From Hysterangium stoloniferum (Eukaryota; Basidiomycota; Agaricomycetes; Hysterangiales; Hysterangiaceae): a stretch of DNA of 64,000 nucleotides. The DNA lies in assembly GCA_015178975.1 (NCBI GenBank), contig WHVD01000016.1:248001-312000 (forward strand). Reading direction: 5' to 3'. Shown in pieces: positions 24,437 through 37,200 of the stretch. The translations under genes and the position numbers were made by a program. How positions within the stretch are numbered: the stretch's first letter is position 1; each line of letters opens with the position of its first letter. The notes beneath the pieces were generated by a model. That model was not told the origin of the DNA. It was given only the letters and a program-made list of their open reading frames with translations, and did not search any database.

Positions 24437-25301
24437 TCAGACATCCATCCTACGGACTACCTCTCCCCTTCCAGTTATCTCGTCGGTCCCTCTAATAACG
24501 GAGTCTCGCAAGGCAGTCAAAACGCTAAGGCCGGCTCCGAAGTTCCGCCACAGCTACCCAAAAAGGACTCGGCGATAACTCCACCCGTTTCCCATCGCCC
24601 GCTCCGATAAAGCGGCAAGGGCAAGACCTAGCCTTCTTGTATAAGTGACACCCTGCATGACTTCGCAGTTTCTTTGATTTTTGCTGGAGAAATAATCTTT
24701 CCGGTGTTGCTGTTGCCGGGTATGAATGCGCGGCGTGTAGCTTGTGCGAAAACTACATGCGGTATTGCATTCGGAGAGGAGGCGGATAATGCATATTTAG
24801 CAATCCCAATTTTCTTACAGTGGGGCATGAAGGCGAAGATAATCTTTTCCAGAGTTTCAGACAGGGAAAATACCATACGCTATTCAGAAATACGGCAAGG
24901 TCGCATTGGTCTTCAGGATGCGATTCTAAGTACTCGATGGGATCGGCTTGCACCCATGTAATGCGAGACCGCAAAGACAAGTGCTCTTGAGTTTGGCCAA
25001 CAGTAAAAGGGGACAGTATGATGTGTAAATTATAGTCAAGAGAATTAGACATCCTAACTATGTACTATAGTCTTTAGGCGCAGGATCGATAGCAGTGATA
25101 TGGCCTTCTAGCCCAACCAAGTAGGCAAGACAGATCAGTGTCCCCTTGACCACATCCGATTTCTACCATTCGGGCACCTTTAGCTATGTCCCATTTCGAG
25201 GGTATGTCGAAACCTTGTGCCAGTAATTAAAATGGTAAAGAAGTCTTAGTGGTGTGCAGAAGAGCGACAGCTTTGAATTGTTCTTCATCTATGTTGATCA
25301 T
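24437..25301 (-). pseudogene. Decayed SAM-dependent methyltransferase
   Basis: Minus-strand fragments in correct order form a class I methyltransferase: MINIDEEQFKAVALL (ATG 25299-25301), GFDIPSKWDIAKGARMVEIGCGQG (SAM-binding GxGxG-like), HITAIDPAPKDY (motif II), QADPIEYL, CDLAVFLNSVWYF, ETLEKIIFAFMPH, IAKYALSASSPNAIPHVVFAQ and a tail ending MDV-stop. Lesions: an in-frame TAA between the first fragment and GFDIP with no GT donor available; a 1-nt frameshift at the GGGG run just after the GCGQG motif (about 25140-25146); another after VWYF (about 24870). At least three independent breaks make an active gene unlikely. Sequencing error could explain one but hardly all. No partner genes nearby suggest a former pathway. 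Confidence 0.75.
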
Positions 25302-26336
25302 TGTCGTTTGTTTTGAGAATGCTTATGGACCGAGCGTTTTTATATGCCTCTGATTTTTGGAACGCCGCGGTGCGATTTCCATGGGAACAAATAATTGTTG
25401 GACATTAGTTCAGGCCAGCTCCGGTGGGGTGATTAAAACTACGGTGCTAGGGTCTGATTGACCTCACTAACTTTTACTATCAAAGAATGTTTTCGACCAA
25501 AGTGCCTTCCAACAGAGCTTAGTGAACGGTGTCCAGGACAGACAGACCATGCCGCAGGGTGCCAAAAATTTTCCAAAAGATGACTCGACTAGTCAAAGAG
25601 TCGCCGACCTTCGTTTCAATTTTATTGGAATTGCAAAGTATTTGTATAGAAAGCGCTCAATAAAGATGCAGCGGGGCCGTTGAATTCGTAGCCGAGCCTG
25701 TAGTAGTCAGAACCTGGCGTTATCGGATGGGACGCGTAACAAAAAAGCTGTCCTTATTGGACAAGGCAGTGTGGCTTAATCAAAATTGATTCCACGGGTG
25801 TCCCTAGCATTTGAAGGATCATTGAAGCGGTTGTCTACGATAGGCAGTGATACAGAAGAACCAAAAATCGTTATCCTAAATGGAAACTTGCGCGATGAGC
25901 TGAGATGATAAATGAATGATTCCAATCCACTTGTAAAGGGCCTTAATGAAGGAAAACCATGAGCAAACAACGTGTTCTTAATGCGGTACAGTCAAAAGGA
26001 GGGCTGTCACCGTCACAAAGCGTTACGAGTTACACTCACGCTGATTATAAAGCTGGCTGGCCAAAATAGGACCAACCACGGGGCAGTGATTCTTATCCCG
26101 ACACTACCATCATCTTCACCTCAATCCCCTTGTCTCTCTCAAGTCATCCACTTCGTAAGTATTAATTCTTGTTTTGCGGTCATTTACAGCACATTGATGA
26201 CGTTGGCGTGCTCTTTATCGTTTCATTATCACCGTTTTGCTATCATTTGCGACTTGTCACCAACTTCAATCATTATCCACTTATCTTTCGGATCGACATC
26301 ATTTCCTCAACGCAGAATCGTTTTTTCATCTAACCA
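25302..26336. other. 1 kb intergenic stretch upstream of UBC4
   Basis: No supported gene. The last 200 nt before UBC4 are rich in TC/CT pyrimidine runs (TCATCTTCACCTCAATCCCCTTGTCTCTCTC), typical of fungal housekeeping promoters. Frames at 25776-25970 and 25972-26364 carry no domain. Confidence 0.4.
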
Positions 26337-27060
<724 letters not shown>

Positions 27061-27365
27061 CCGTATAGATAGTGGGCGTTATGAGTTGGGAGTTTTACCG
27101 TGGCTCTCTGTGCTTATAGCTTACTTTTGTCATGCGTATCCTTGGTTGTCCTCTTACCCATCATCTCGTTCCGCTTGTGCAACAAGAGCATTTCTTTCTC
27201 GAAGAGTAGTCTGTATCTTAAGTAAAAGCAAATGCAATTGATCGTTAACGCGTTAGTTGATTGAGATTCCTATCAAATTCCAACCCTTTCGAATCATTGT
27301 ATGAATCGGTCAAGTAACCATGGTCAAGTAGTACTCAGTAACTAAAGCGAGTCAACAAGTCCCAC

Positions 27366-29726
27366 ATGACACTGACGGCCACCATCCCACGATATGCCCC
27401 GTGGAGCGCAAAAAAACAGCTCACTCCAGCGCAGTATACTTCACTGACCGTCGCCGTATCCAAAGTCCTCAACCAGAAAGTCGCTGTCGTTGACACAAAG
27501 TTCGACATTGAATGGGCGAAAACATTCATTTGTTCCCTTGTTCAAGATAATGCATACCACATACTCCAGTCTTTGAACTCTGTAGCGACACAGGAACCCA
27601 ATGTATCGACCTACGAAAAGCTTATTCATCAGTATACTCTAAAACTCGCGGAGAGACTAGCCAAAATCCGAAACGGATTGGACATTGCGAGCTTAGTGGA
27701 CTTGGCTGTTGTGTACGGCTCCAGCCATGTAGTATCAGTCAGGAATATTTTCACGGATGCATGCAACAGCACGCCATCCCTGCTGGATCACTTCAAGAAT
27801 CAGGCTATTCCGGCATTCAATGCCAACTTGAAGAAGATACAGAGCGTGCCACTCGAGATGGCACGTAAGACCACCTACATCCTATCACAAATCCTTCTTT
27901 GTGGCTCTCCACTTGTCATATTATTTGTCTCTAGTACGGAATTCATTCAAACGCTCTCGAAATGTTATCACGTCGATATGGAAACGCCTTCGAACTCTCA
28001 AGGAGGGCCGACCGCCGAAGCTCAAAAGGACATCCTTCACATCAAAACGAGTCTACTCGATTCACTACATGCAATTGTGAAAACTCTCTTGAACAACGCA
28101 GATAATGACGCACTATTCGATATGCTCTTCGCCTTTTTAGAACTTCTATCTTCTTCATCTGATAATACAATAAAGACGCCATTCGTTTCACAAAGTTTGC
28201 TCGCAGATTATCAATATGCGTTCGGGCTATCGAATATGCTGACAGAAAAGTTCGCCAGCTTAGACGATGCGCGAGTAGACCTTCTCAGTGCGACACTGGC
28301 GGATTTATCGCCAGTTTCCGCTGGTTCGAAAGATGCTAAAGGACTTGCACCGCTTCTCAAGGACCATGTTCCGCGACGAAAGGATATGTCCGTGCCAGCA
28401 CAGAGCTCGGATATTAAGGGTAAGGGGAAAGCAGTTCGCCAATCCAACGTATGTAAAAAAAGTTCACTCAAAATGAGTCTCATCTTGATTTCCGACCATT
28501 TAAGGAGGAGGATGGGAGTCATTTAGACCTCGCAGTATCCCAAGTACTGGACATATTCCCAAACTATACGCCGCGACATATTAGACGATGTCTCGAAGAT
28601 CGCAGGTTCGGTGGTAATGCAGAAATGCTTATATCTGCACTCTTGGAAGGCACTCTTCCACCCGAACTGGAACGTGCGGAAGAAACACCATCTGAGGCTA
28701 TACAGCCCGTAGATGAATTTAAATATACCAGAGACAGGCGCAATGTGTTTGACGATGTTCCAATGGATCTTTCTAGATTGAAAATTGGTAAAACTAAGTA
28801 AGTAAATTAATTATTTGTCTGCTGCCCTAGAGCTGGTATATAACATTTATGATAGCAGCCATGCCGATAGCTTGCTCCAAGACCGCTCCTTTATAGAACA
28901 AATGAAAGCTGATATTATTCGTCGTGCGGAGGAGATTGCAAATGACGGCGACGAAGAATATGAAATTTCGGCCGAGACGTCTAGGCAACCACGAGTTATT
29001 TTCGAGGATGACCTTGATGAGGTAAATAATAAAGGGGTAAGAGTTATCGGGGATGGAGAAGATAGCGACGGTGGGGAGAGTGATGACAACACAGCGCTTG
29101 TAAGTGTTGCCTTCCGCAACTGAAATATGTGGCTGATAGTTGTTCAGTCAACCGCAAATATCCCTTCGCCAGAGACCATTCTTGAGCTAAAGTATTTGGA
29201 GGATCCAAAGTATTTCGACCGTGATTCTAAAACCCGCCGGTCGACAGCACGTGCTGACCTCAAGGCAAGGACAGGTGGTTAAAATAAATACTTAACCCTC
29301 TTATTCGCCACGATTAATATTTTTACAGGATGGGGAGATGAGCAGATCGAGGGATGGAAGATCATGCTCGAGAGGAATGTAAGAGCTTCTAGACAACTTA
29401 CTCGTGCAAATGGCCTTAACCTGATTATCCCTTCGTGGCAGCCTAATAAAGACAAAATTCTCCAGAAGCACGAGTTTGCGGGTAACAAGCCCTTCGATCG
29501 CCAAGTCATGCATGAAGCTGGCCCAAGTGGAGGCGACCAGGGCCGCAGTGGGGATGCTAGGGGCCGCGGCAAGGGACGTGGCGGTCGTGGGGGAGGTGGG
29601 GGCGGTACTGGTGATACATCGCGTGATCGAGCATGGAAGGACAAAAACAAGGCAAGGAATGCCAATCACAACAGGAAGCGGGGCCATGATAAGAAATTGG
29701 CGCGCGGAGGAGCTCCGGTTGTATAA
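27366..29726 (+). CDS. CUE3: Cue3/ASCC2-like CUE-domain protein (ribosome quality-control trigger complex)
   Basis: Six exons: 27366-28448, 28505-28797, 28856-29099, 29148-29274, 29329-29378, 29442-29726; 693 residues. The N-terminal 380 residues are helical, as in ASCC2. The CUE domain spans about 370-415 (LAVSQVLDIFPNYTPRHIRRCLE...GNAEMLISALLEGTLP) and should bind ubiquitin. Then come FKYTRDRRNVFDDVPMDLS, an acidic linker, and the family-typical RTGWGDEQIEGWKIMLERN. The C-terminus is an RG/GGG-rich basic tail (GRGKGRGGRGGGGGG). In yeast, Cue3/Rqt3 works with Slh1 and Rqt4 to split stalled, ubiquitinated ribosomes. RLI1, a ribosome-splitting ATPase, lies 1 kb away, probably by chance. Confidence 0.9.
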
Positions 29727-29896
29727 TATTGTGATACTATGCTACTGTGTATCTAATGTATTCCTCTCATGACGAGATGTCCTCATCCACTCTATTAATT
29801 AAAGTAAGCTCTGGAGTTGTGGACCGCTATGTACGTGTTAGACGCGACAAGCCTCGTTTGGCTCAATCGTTTGGCTCAACGTTTGTTGTTTCTACT

Positions 29897-30393
29897 ATGG
29901 CAGACATCCAATCACCTCATACCAACTCTGCGCGTTTGAGCAATTACATTGGCCGAACAGTTAGACTATGGGCCAAAGTTCTCAAAGTCTGATCAGCTTC
30001 AGTTCTATGTTTGACAACATTGACAGTAAGATTCTAGTTACAAGGCGACACCGCGATCGTCCAGGCCAGCGATGGTGGAGAAGTCAGGATTAAACTCTCA
30101 AGAGTATGTTTTCTTCTTTAGCACTGATTAATGGTGTAATATTTGTACATTCTCTAGACCAGCAACATGAGTGACCCCTTCATTGAGATCGTCGGAAAAG
30201 TAGAAGAGGCAAATGTGATTGTCATGTTAGCTTGCACGGACCTAGGAGCTGACTTCAGTGAGTGGATCATTTGAAGTTCTTTAGACTGATTCAATCTGGA
30301 TCATGTTCAGGTGACAAGGATTTAGAGAATTACAACAGAATTGTTGAGGCGTCTGAAAGCCCTAAGTTCCGACACCTTTTCCAGCCTCAATAA
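29897..30393 (+). CDS. RFA3: Replication protein A small subunit (RPA3/Rfa3, OB fold)
   Basis: Four exons: 29897-29986, 30038-30103, 30158-30257, 30311-30393; 112 residues, all junctions in frame. The sequence shows the small single OB fold of RPA14: RLSNYIGRTVRLWAKVLK, GDTAIVQASDGGEVRIKL, FIEIVGKVEEANVIVMLACTDLG, then DLENYNRIVEASESPKF ending HLFQPQ. RPA3 is the trimerisation subunit of the eukaryotic single-strand DNA-binding complex in replication and repair. Length is close to the family (about 110-121). The start ATG is 170 nt after the CUE3 stop; the first donor (AAA|GTCTGA) is weak but fits the motif. Confidence 0.9.
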
Positions 30394-30695
30394 TTCTACT
30401 TTCCTGTATAATCTGGCTTATTTATTGTACGTTCCGATCGCTCCAACCATGTCTATTTGGTTTAACTCATCCTACGAACATGCTAGCTATATGCCACTAC
30501 ATTCCAAGAACAAGAGCCTGCGTATTCATATGCTAGGGCGCAAATTAGGATTTTCGCCAGTCACAGAGGTACAATTTTATAATTCGTGGCATACACGGTG
30601 TCGCAAGGTGAAAACAAAATTATTCCTCAAGGAAGAAGTAGTTTCCGGAGGCTAATGTAGAGTATGAGCGGGGGAGTGACGGGTATGAAAGTTGA
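30394..30695. other. Convergent 3' region of RFA3 and RLI1
   Basis: About 300 nt between two stop codons facing each other. It contains an open frame (30341-30655) overlapping the RFA3 end in another frame, taken as a shadow or 3' UTR. Nothing else is seen. Confidence 0.4.
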
Positions 30696-33009
30696 CTACA
30701 TACATTTCTGCTCTTTGTCTTTCACACTGTGTAGCTTGTTAACACGAGGTCTGTAATTTGTCGGATCTCTTCGGAATGTGATCTCTAAGGATGCCAAAAA
30801 TTGATTCATCCCAGTTAGAAGCGACTGTGGCCTAAAAATTTCAAAGAATATCACTGGTAAGAATGCTTAAATATTATTCAAACATACGGTGTGGCAGTTG
30901 CCGCAATAGCAGGTTGGCCCCGGAACACTATGACTCGATCGGCGAGATATGTTGCCATGATGAAGTCGTGCTCAATGACGAAAGCGGTCTTTTTCGCATG
31001 TAAAATAAATCTGAAAAGGCGCCTTAAAAAAGGCTGAACAGCACGGTAATATACAATCCTTACCGCTTAATGACTTTGCTAGCAATTATACGCTGTTCTG
31101 AGTCAAGGAAACTAGGAAATATCAGTATTTAATTTTGATATTAATGATATTTGTTTGTCAGTTCTCACCTGCTTGGTTCATCAAGAAGATACACAGCCAC
31201 GTTGGGCTTGCCTGGCAAGGTGTAAGCCAGTATAACAACAGACAACACTAATACGAACCAAGCGCAAGAACAATGGCGACTCGTTGAAGTTCTCCGCCGG
31301 ATAAGGTCTTCACTTCTTGATCAATAATATTTTCAATATTCATAGGCTTCACGACATCAGTTTGAAATTGAGGATGCATAAAGGCCTGTTTGATTTGTTT
31401 GAGTAGCAACATTCGCACTGTACCCGGGAACTTCGGTGAGATTGTCTGGGGCTTCAAGGATACAGCAAGGGACATTTTGTCTGTCTCTATATCTGGTGCA
31501 TTAACCCCTGCCAGTAGTCGCACAAACGTAGTTTTTCCAGTGCCATTTTCGCCCAACATGACAATAATTTCCGAATCTGTAAATTCACCCGCCTCGACTG
31601 TCAATTTAAATCCACCAAGTGTTTTTGTCATGGCGGGGTATGCATATCGGCGGGATTTGTCGATAATAATTTCCTCAGCGGTCTCCACCATCTTAAACGA
31701 CAGCGATTCCTCCCTAAATCGTAGATTTTCGGTTGGAATAAAGCCATCCAAAAAGATGTTGATGCCTAAAACGAGCTGATTATTGTTCCTTGGACGAGGT
31801 GACAAAAAAAACTCACCTTCTCGAACGGAATAAGGCATAGTAACGACACCGTACATACCAGGCTTCCCATAAAGACAGCAAATGAAGTCTGAAAGATAAT
31901 CCAAGACTGAGAGATCATGCTCTACAGCCACGACGTAGCAGCTCGGATTTAGCAAGTTCCGGATAGTCTGTGCTGCACGTAACCGTTGCTTAATGTCCAG
32001 GTAACTGGATGGCTCATCGAACATGTAACTATATTTTGGATCAGTAGGAGTATAAGTCTACTGATATACAAACTTACACGTCGGCCCTTTGAATGCACGA
32101 CATCGCGATGGCAAACCGCTGTAACTCACCTCCGCTGAGTTGAGTGACTTGTCGCTCTAGGACCTCATTGAGTTCTAGTTCGTCGCACATTTGCTGTTTA
32201 TTATCCAATTCCGATTTCTGGTCCAACATCTGGTTGACGGTCAATTCGCCTTTAATCGCTTTAGGAATATGGTCGACATATTGGGGCTTGATGAGAGCCT
32301 TCAAATTATCTTCTAGGACCTTTGTGAAGTAATTTTGTAATTCAGATCCACGGAAATACTTCAAAATATCTTGCCAGTCGGGCGGATCCTAATTATTCCA
32401 TTATTGGAAATTTCAGGGAAAAACCATCTCATCAAAGCCTCACGTCGTATTTTCCAAGATTAGGTTTTAATTTGCCAGCTAAGATTTTAAGCGCCGTGCT
32501 TTTCCCGATACCGTTGGTTCCTACAAGACCTAAGACTTGTCCCGGTCGAGGTGTCGGCAAACGATGAAGTTTGAATGCATTGGCGGTATAACGATGTGTT
32601 ACTTGGGATTCGAGATTGGTAGGAAGATTTATGATTGCAATCGCCTCAAATGGACATCTTTCGGAGGAGGCGATTAGTGAATAATATGTACTATGACAAG
32701 TTTCGGCTGCACTTGCTTTTTGACACAAATACCACATCCAATACAGAGTACCTCTGAGATGAAAGAGATCTTATCCGTTGGCTTGACCTCGATACATAAC
32801 TTTCCTGTAATATGATTTGAACTGGACACAGAAACGGATCGGTGGCAAATACACTCACCCATTTTCACAACTGGACATGACTGCCGCACTCCTCAGTACA
32901 CGTAACTTCTCTTCACAAGAAAACACACCTTCTTGCATTCTTGAGCACATCGCTTTGGTCTACAACGATTTGCATCAACAATAGCGATACGAGTGATTTT
33001 GTCTGCCAT
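30696..33009 (-). CDS. RLI1: Ribosome recycling ABC ATPase Rli1/ABCE1
   Basis: A multi-exon minus-strand gene; ATG at 33007-33009 ([21 protein letters not shown]), stop at 30696-30698. The N-terminal iron-sulfur domain has [12 protein letters not shown] and CRQSCPVV, then [15 protein letters not shown], giving eight Cys for two 4Fe-4S clusters. ABC1 has Walker [10 protein letters not shown] and signature LSGGELQR with [12 protein letters not shown]2 has Walker [10 protein letters not shown] and again LSGGELQR. The tail ends [19 protein letters not shown]. Rli1 splits the ribosome after termination and is essential in eukaryotes. It is divergently paired with the parvulin gene, 146 bp between starts. 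Confidence 0.97.
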
Positions 33010-33155
33010 GTTGAAAGGCGACGGCGAGAGTCAACGCTCAAAGTGTTTACTGACTCAAAAGATTTGTTAGCACGGATCCGGCCGGCGCTTCTTCACATTA
33101 TCGTCACACAATCACACACGGTACACACCCCTTCCACCTCTCACATCTCGCACTC
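33010..33155. promoter_or_regulatory. 146-bp bidirectional promoter region RLI1 / parvulin
   Basis: Only 146 bp separate the two start codons. The interval carries CACACA/TCACAC repeats (around 33100-33130) and the pyrimidine-rich CCCCTTCCACCTCTC. Sharing of promoter elements is inferred from distance only. Confidence 0.5.
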
Positions 33156-33941
33156 ATGCCACCAAAAAAGGCCCAAGAGAAAAAAGGCGAAAAGAAAGGA
33201 AAAGGTGGGGAAAAGAAATCCTCGGGTTCTGGCGAAGCGACAACAAGTAAGGTAAGGCATGTTGTAATTTGCTAAACGGATAATATCAGGAGAGAACCAA
33301 ATTATCCATACAGGCTAAGGGTGTATTGAAGGCTGCGACCGCAGTCAATGTCAGACATATACTATGCGAAAAGCATAGCAGAGCCATGGAAGCTCTCAGT
33401 AAACTCCAGGTAATAGAGGAAAAAGCTGTCACTTTTGTCTTACAAACATTTATGATAGGAAGGCCAACGTTTCGATAAAGTGGCACAAGAATATTCCGAA
33501 GATAAAGCTAAAGGTGAGAATGCATGATGTATTTACTGTGAAACTAAGTGGGTGGCAGCCGGAGGGTCGCTTGGTTTTATGACTCGAGGGTCTATGGTTG
33601 GACCTTTTCAAGATGCAGCATTTGCCCTTTTGCCATCAACAGTTGACAAGCCGATTCTTTCACCACTAGTTAAGACCAATTTCGGTTATCATGCAAGTGC
33701 TCCTTTGTTTTGGGATATCCCGCTTGAGGTGATTGACATCTTGTACGTAGATAATAATGGTCGAGGGACGGCGGTAAAAATCTGTTTTATACCTCCCTGT
33801 TTTGAGTTGCTCTTCGCTTACGCCGTGTACAATCACTCAAGTGTTAACCCTAAGCATTCTTTTAACAAATCCATGTTACCTATTGACTTCCAGATTATAA
33901 TATCCGAAAGCCATGCCCAAACCAATACATATAATGAATAA
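33156..33941 (+). CDS. Parvulin-type peptidyl-prolyl isomerase (PIN4/par14 class)
   Basis: Five exons: 33156-33251, 33314-33409, 33459-33513, 33559-33692, 33894-33941; 142 residues. A Lys/Gly-rich basic N-terminus ([18 protein letters not shown]) precedes the single parvulin domain: [55 protein letters not shown] and then III before a short tail. This is the par14 pattern; it lacks the WW domain of Pin1. Par14 isomerises Xaa-Pro bonds and is linked to ribosome biogenesis. The last intron (33693-33893, 201 nt) starts at a strong GC donor (CAT|GCAAGT), is a multiple of three and has no stop, so its retention would give a 209-residue isoform. The N-terminus superficially resembles ribosomal protein S25. 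Confidence 0.9.
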
Positions 33942-34219
33942 AAAATCACTCATATCAACAATCTCTGTAGACATGCTTGAATAACAATTAATGACCGCCG
34001 CACTACTCCTCGAGTATTATGACCTCTCCTTTTTGATCAATGAACTTGTAGCAGAAATTGTCCAATCAGTAAGCGTAAACAATCTGGGAGAGCTATCTGT
34101 TATTGACGATCACCACCTCTTCCACTGAACGAGACGAGATAATTCTATACCACTATTGTCCCTATTGATTTTTCGGGCCAGATACCTGGAGTTACTCCTT
34201 AATAATCGGTTAAGTCCAT

Positions 34220-37200
34220 TCACTTAAAATTGTCTACGCTTTCGGGGCGGGTCTGAGTGACGGGGACAGCAGAGTGTACTGATTCCTGGGCGATGCGTTC
34301 GAGGTCGCGGTCCATGGCGTGGCTGCGGAAATAATTACGGCACTGAAGCGCAGTTTTACAAGGCATCCCAGCTGATATTTTGTCGAAATCCTTCCCATGT
34401 CGCATCAAGAGCTGTACATAAGCCGCTTCTTCACCCTTGGTCCAAACATAGGTCGTCGCTGCCTTACGAACAACAGCTACCCCGTCTTTATCTGTTTTAC
34501 GGTCCTTATGTTTTTTTGGTGGGCGGCCCGGAGGCCGTTTGATTTTCTCCTTGCCTTTTTCGGGAGTAGCTGGTTTCATAGCAAGTTCTGGCTGTGCGAC
34601 TGGTTCATCCACGTCGGGGATATGGTGTGGTCGCTTCCGTCGATCGTCAACAACAACAACAGTTGCGGTCTCATTATTTTCGTCTGAAGTTGACGCACAA
34701 ATTGTTTGCGACTGAACCGACAATCTCGACTTGTCTGAAAGCAGTGGATCTGGATCTGGGGTTGTATTGCCAGCAGTCAGTCGAGGTACTCGAATTGTGA
34801 TGCTTCCCGTGTTGGACATTGTACGCGATGGCCCTATCTGACTCTCTTGGGACAGGATGGCATGTCGATTTGGAACTTGGCGACTTCCGGATGCGGACGC
34901 AGAATGAAACCGACTGCTGTGCTTATGTCCTGAGCCACCCGCCTCGGAGTCGCCACGTGCGGGCTTCATGATATCTGCCAGCAATGCATTACCTTTGCCT
35001 TTGCCTGTTTTCCGTCCTCGCTTTCGCTTCGGGCCATACTTCGAAACAGCCAAGCGAAAATCGATCAGTTCTTTCTTATGAAGATAATAGAACATAATGC
35101 ATTGTGCCGGTGTTTTGTTGGGCAGAAAAGACGCAATAGTTCCAAACTGCTTGGGATATATGCCGTATTTTTTGAGGAAAACGTCTTTTTCCTCGTGTGT
35201 CCAGCGTCCTAGGGAATCATAAGCATTGAAAGCATTCATCGGGTCATCCACAAGTCCGTTGTCATCCGCGTACATGACTTGATTGTCGACATTGAAAGGG
35301 ACTGTATTGATTAAATCTGGTATAACTGCCGTATTTCGAATGGCGAGGACGTTCGGGTCTGTCATATCCTCATTACCTAACGATGCAATAATTTGCTCCA
35401 TTTCCAAATCTGACCTCACGGAATCACCAAAATTAGAGGATCGTCGTGTAACTCGAGCGGTAGGTAACGGCAACCCCTCGGTCCCTTGAGAAGCCATATT
35501 TTGGTCCAACTTTCGACAGTTGACTACCCAGCGTTCATGATACGCTTTATACTCCGCGCGTAACTTTTGCGTCTTTTGGGCCAATTCTTCTGACCGTTTT
35601 GCAAAACGCTCCGATAATTTACGAAAAACTGATATATGATCCTCAAGTCTGTCCCGAAATGGACCATCCATTATTTCGCGTACCAATTTGTCATTCGAAG
35701 TCCGGTTACGGCTGATGGGGGTATCTTGCAAAGCATGGTTGTCTCGGAAAATCAGTTCATAACATTCCGTTAAAGGCTGACTTTTCTTCGCTTCTCTCGC
35801 TCTAGCAAAAACTCGCAGGGCGTCCGATATATCGTTCGCAACTTCGAAAGGATTTTCCCGTTCAAAGGAGGCAGCTGCCCAATCATTATCCCCGCTGGCT
35901 TCGTGAAGCTGGGTGATGTTTGTGATAGGGGATAAAGGTGTCGGCTCAGAGAGAGGGGACGAATCGGGTGCAATATCGACTCCTCGAACTAATTCTGGTG
36001 AAGGTGTCTTCGGACCCTGTAAACTCATGATTACATCTTCCGCATCTTGTGTAGCTTCTGGCCCATTAATATCACCATCGGGCATAACTGATAGCGTCGA
36101 GGCGACAGATTCGTTCTCTCCTTCATTAATTGAAATAAATGGGGGAGGCTGGTGCGATACGACCAATGATAAGTCGACGTCGGTATCCATTTGCTCGCTG
36201 GAGGTCGTATGCGGTACGGTAAAAAGAGAATGCATGTGTATTTCTTCGTCTTCTTCCACGGCTGCTGACTTTTCTATATTATCATGCATAACAATGGTTT
36301 GCTCCGACGCTTCTGAAGAAACACTAGGTCGAGCAATGCCCTCACCTGGAAAAAACAAAATATAAAATCAAGTATACTTTAAAACAATACGGTTGACTTA
36401 CTCTTAGGGAATCCGGATCCAGAATCTGGGTCGAAGTTGGTCTGTTCGACTACCGATATCCCTGAGAAAATTAGACAAAACCAACTTTAATGATAACAAT
36501 AGCTTCAGAAAAGGGCTGATTTCATACCCTGCTCTGCATATACGTTCAATTCGCTTTGTTCGGAAGGCAATAAGCCGGGCTTCAAAGCCCCATCTCTCTG
36601 AAATCGCATACCAGGTAATTCAAACTCAACATCTTCTTCAGTTAACGATAGTGGGGAGGGTAAATCAGGGGCCACATCCATACTGGAAATAATTTGATCC
36701 GCCATCGGCGTAGATTGGTTAATTGGGAGACCAAGGGTAATCTCCATATCTGTAGGATCAGGAGTAGAGTGCACTGAGGATCGGATGGAGCTTTGGGAGT
36801 CCACAGGTGACAAGGAACCGGATTTTCGACGAGAAATCAGATCCCGCTGTTCGCTTGATGTATCTTTAAATTCATCATAAGGGTGTCGATTAGAGGTAGA
36901 ATGTTCGGCGGGAGACATCCAGCTATCAGAAATTTGTCTCACAGGCGGGGGGGGTATACGTGAGTGATCGGGGCGGTGAGTAGGATTTGACGCAACTCGA
37001 CGCGGAATAGAGTCGGGGGAATCCCTCTGCGGCACAAATCTATCTCCGGGAAACGGCTCAGACTCACGACGAGAGTTTTTTTCTGGTGAAGAAAATCGCG
37101 AACTACGAGAACCTGATCGGCTTCGTCGCCAAGAGCGGGAAAGACCTGAGTTGGAGGATTCGGAAGACGCAGACATTGGTGACGCAGAGCGTTTGGGAAG

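Noticed and set aside
30341-30655. 104-residue plus-strand frame overlapping the RFA3 end
   Set aside because: Overlaps the last RFA3 exon in a different frame and runs into the convergent 3' region; no domain.
33156-33260. Ribosomal protein S25
   Set aside because: The Lys-rich N-terminus looks like S25, but the following exons ([32 protein letters not shown]) are a parvulin domain.
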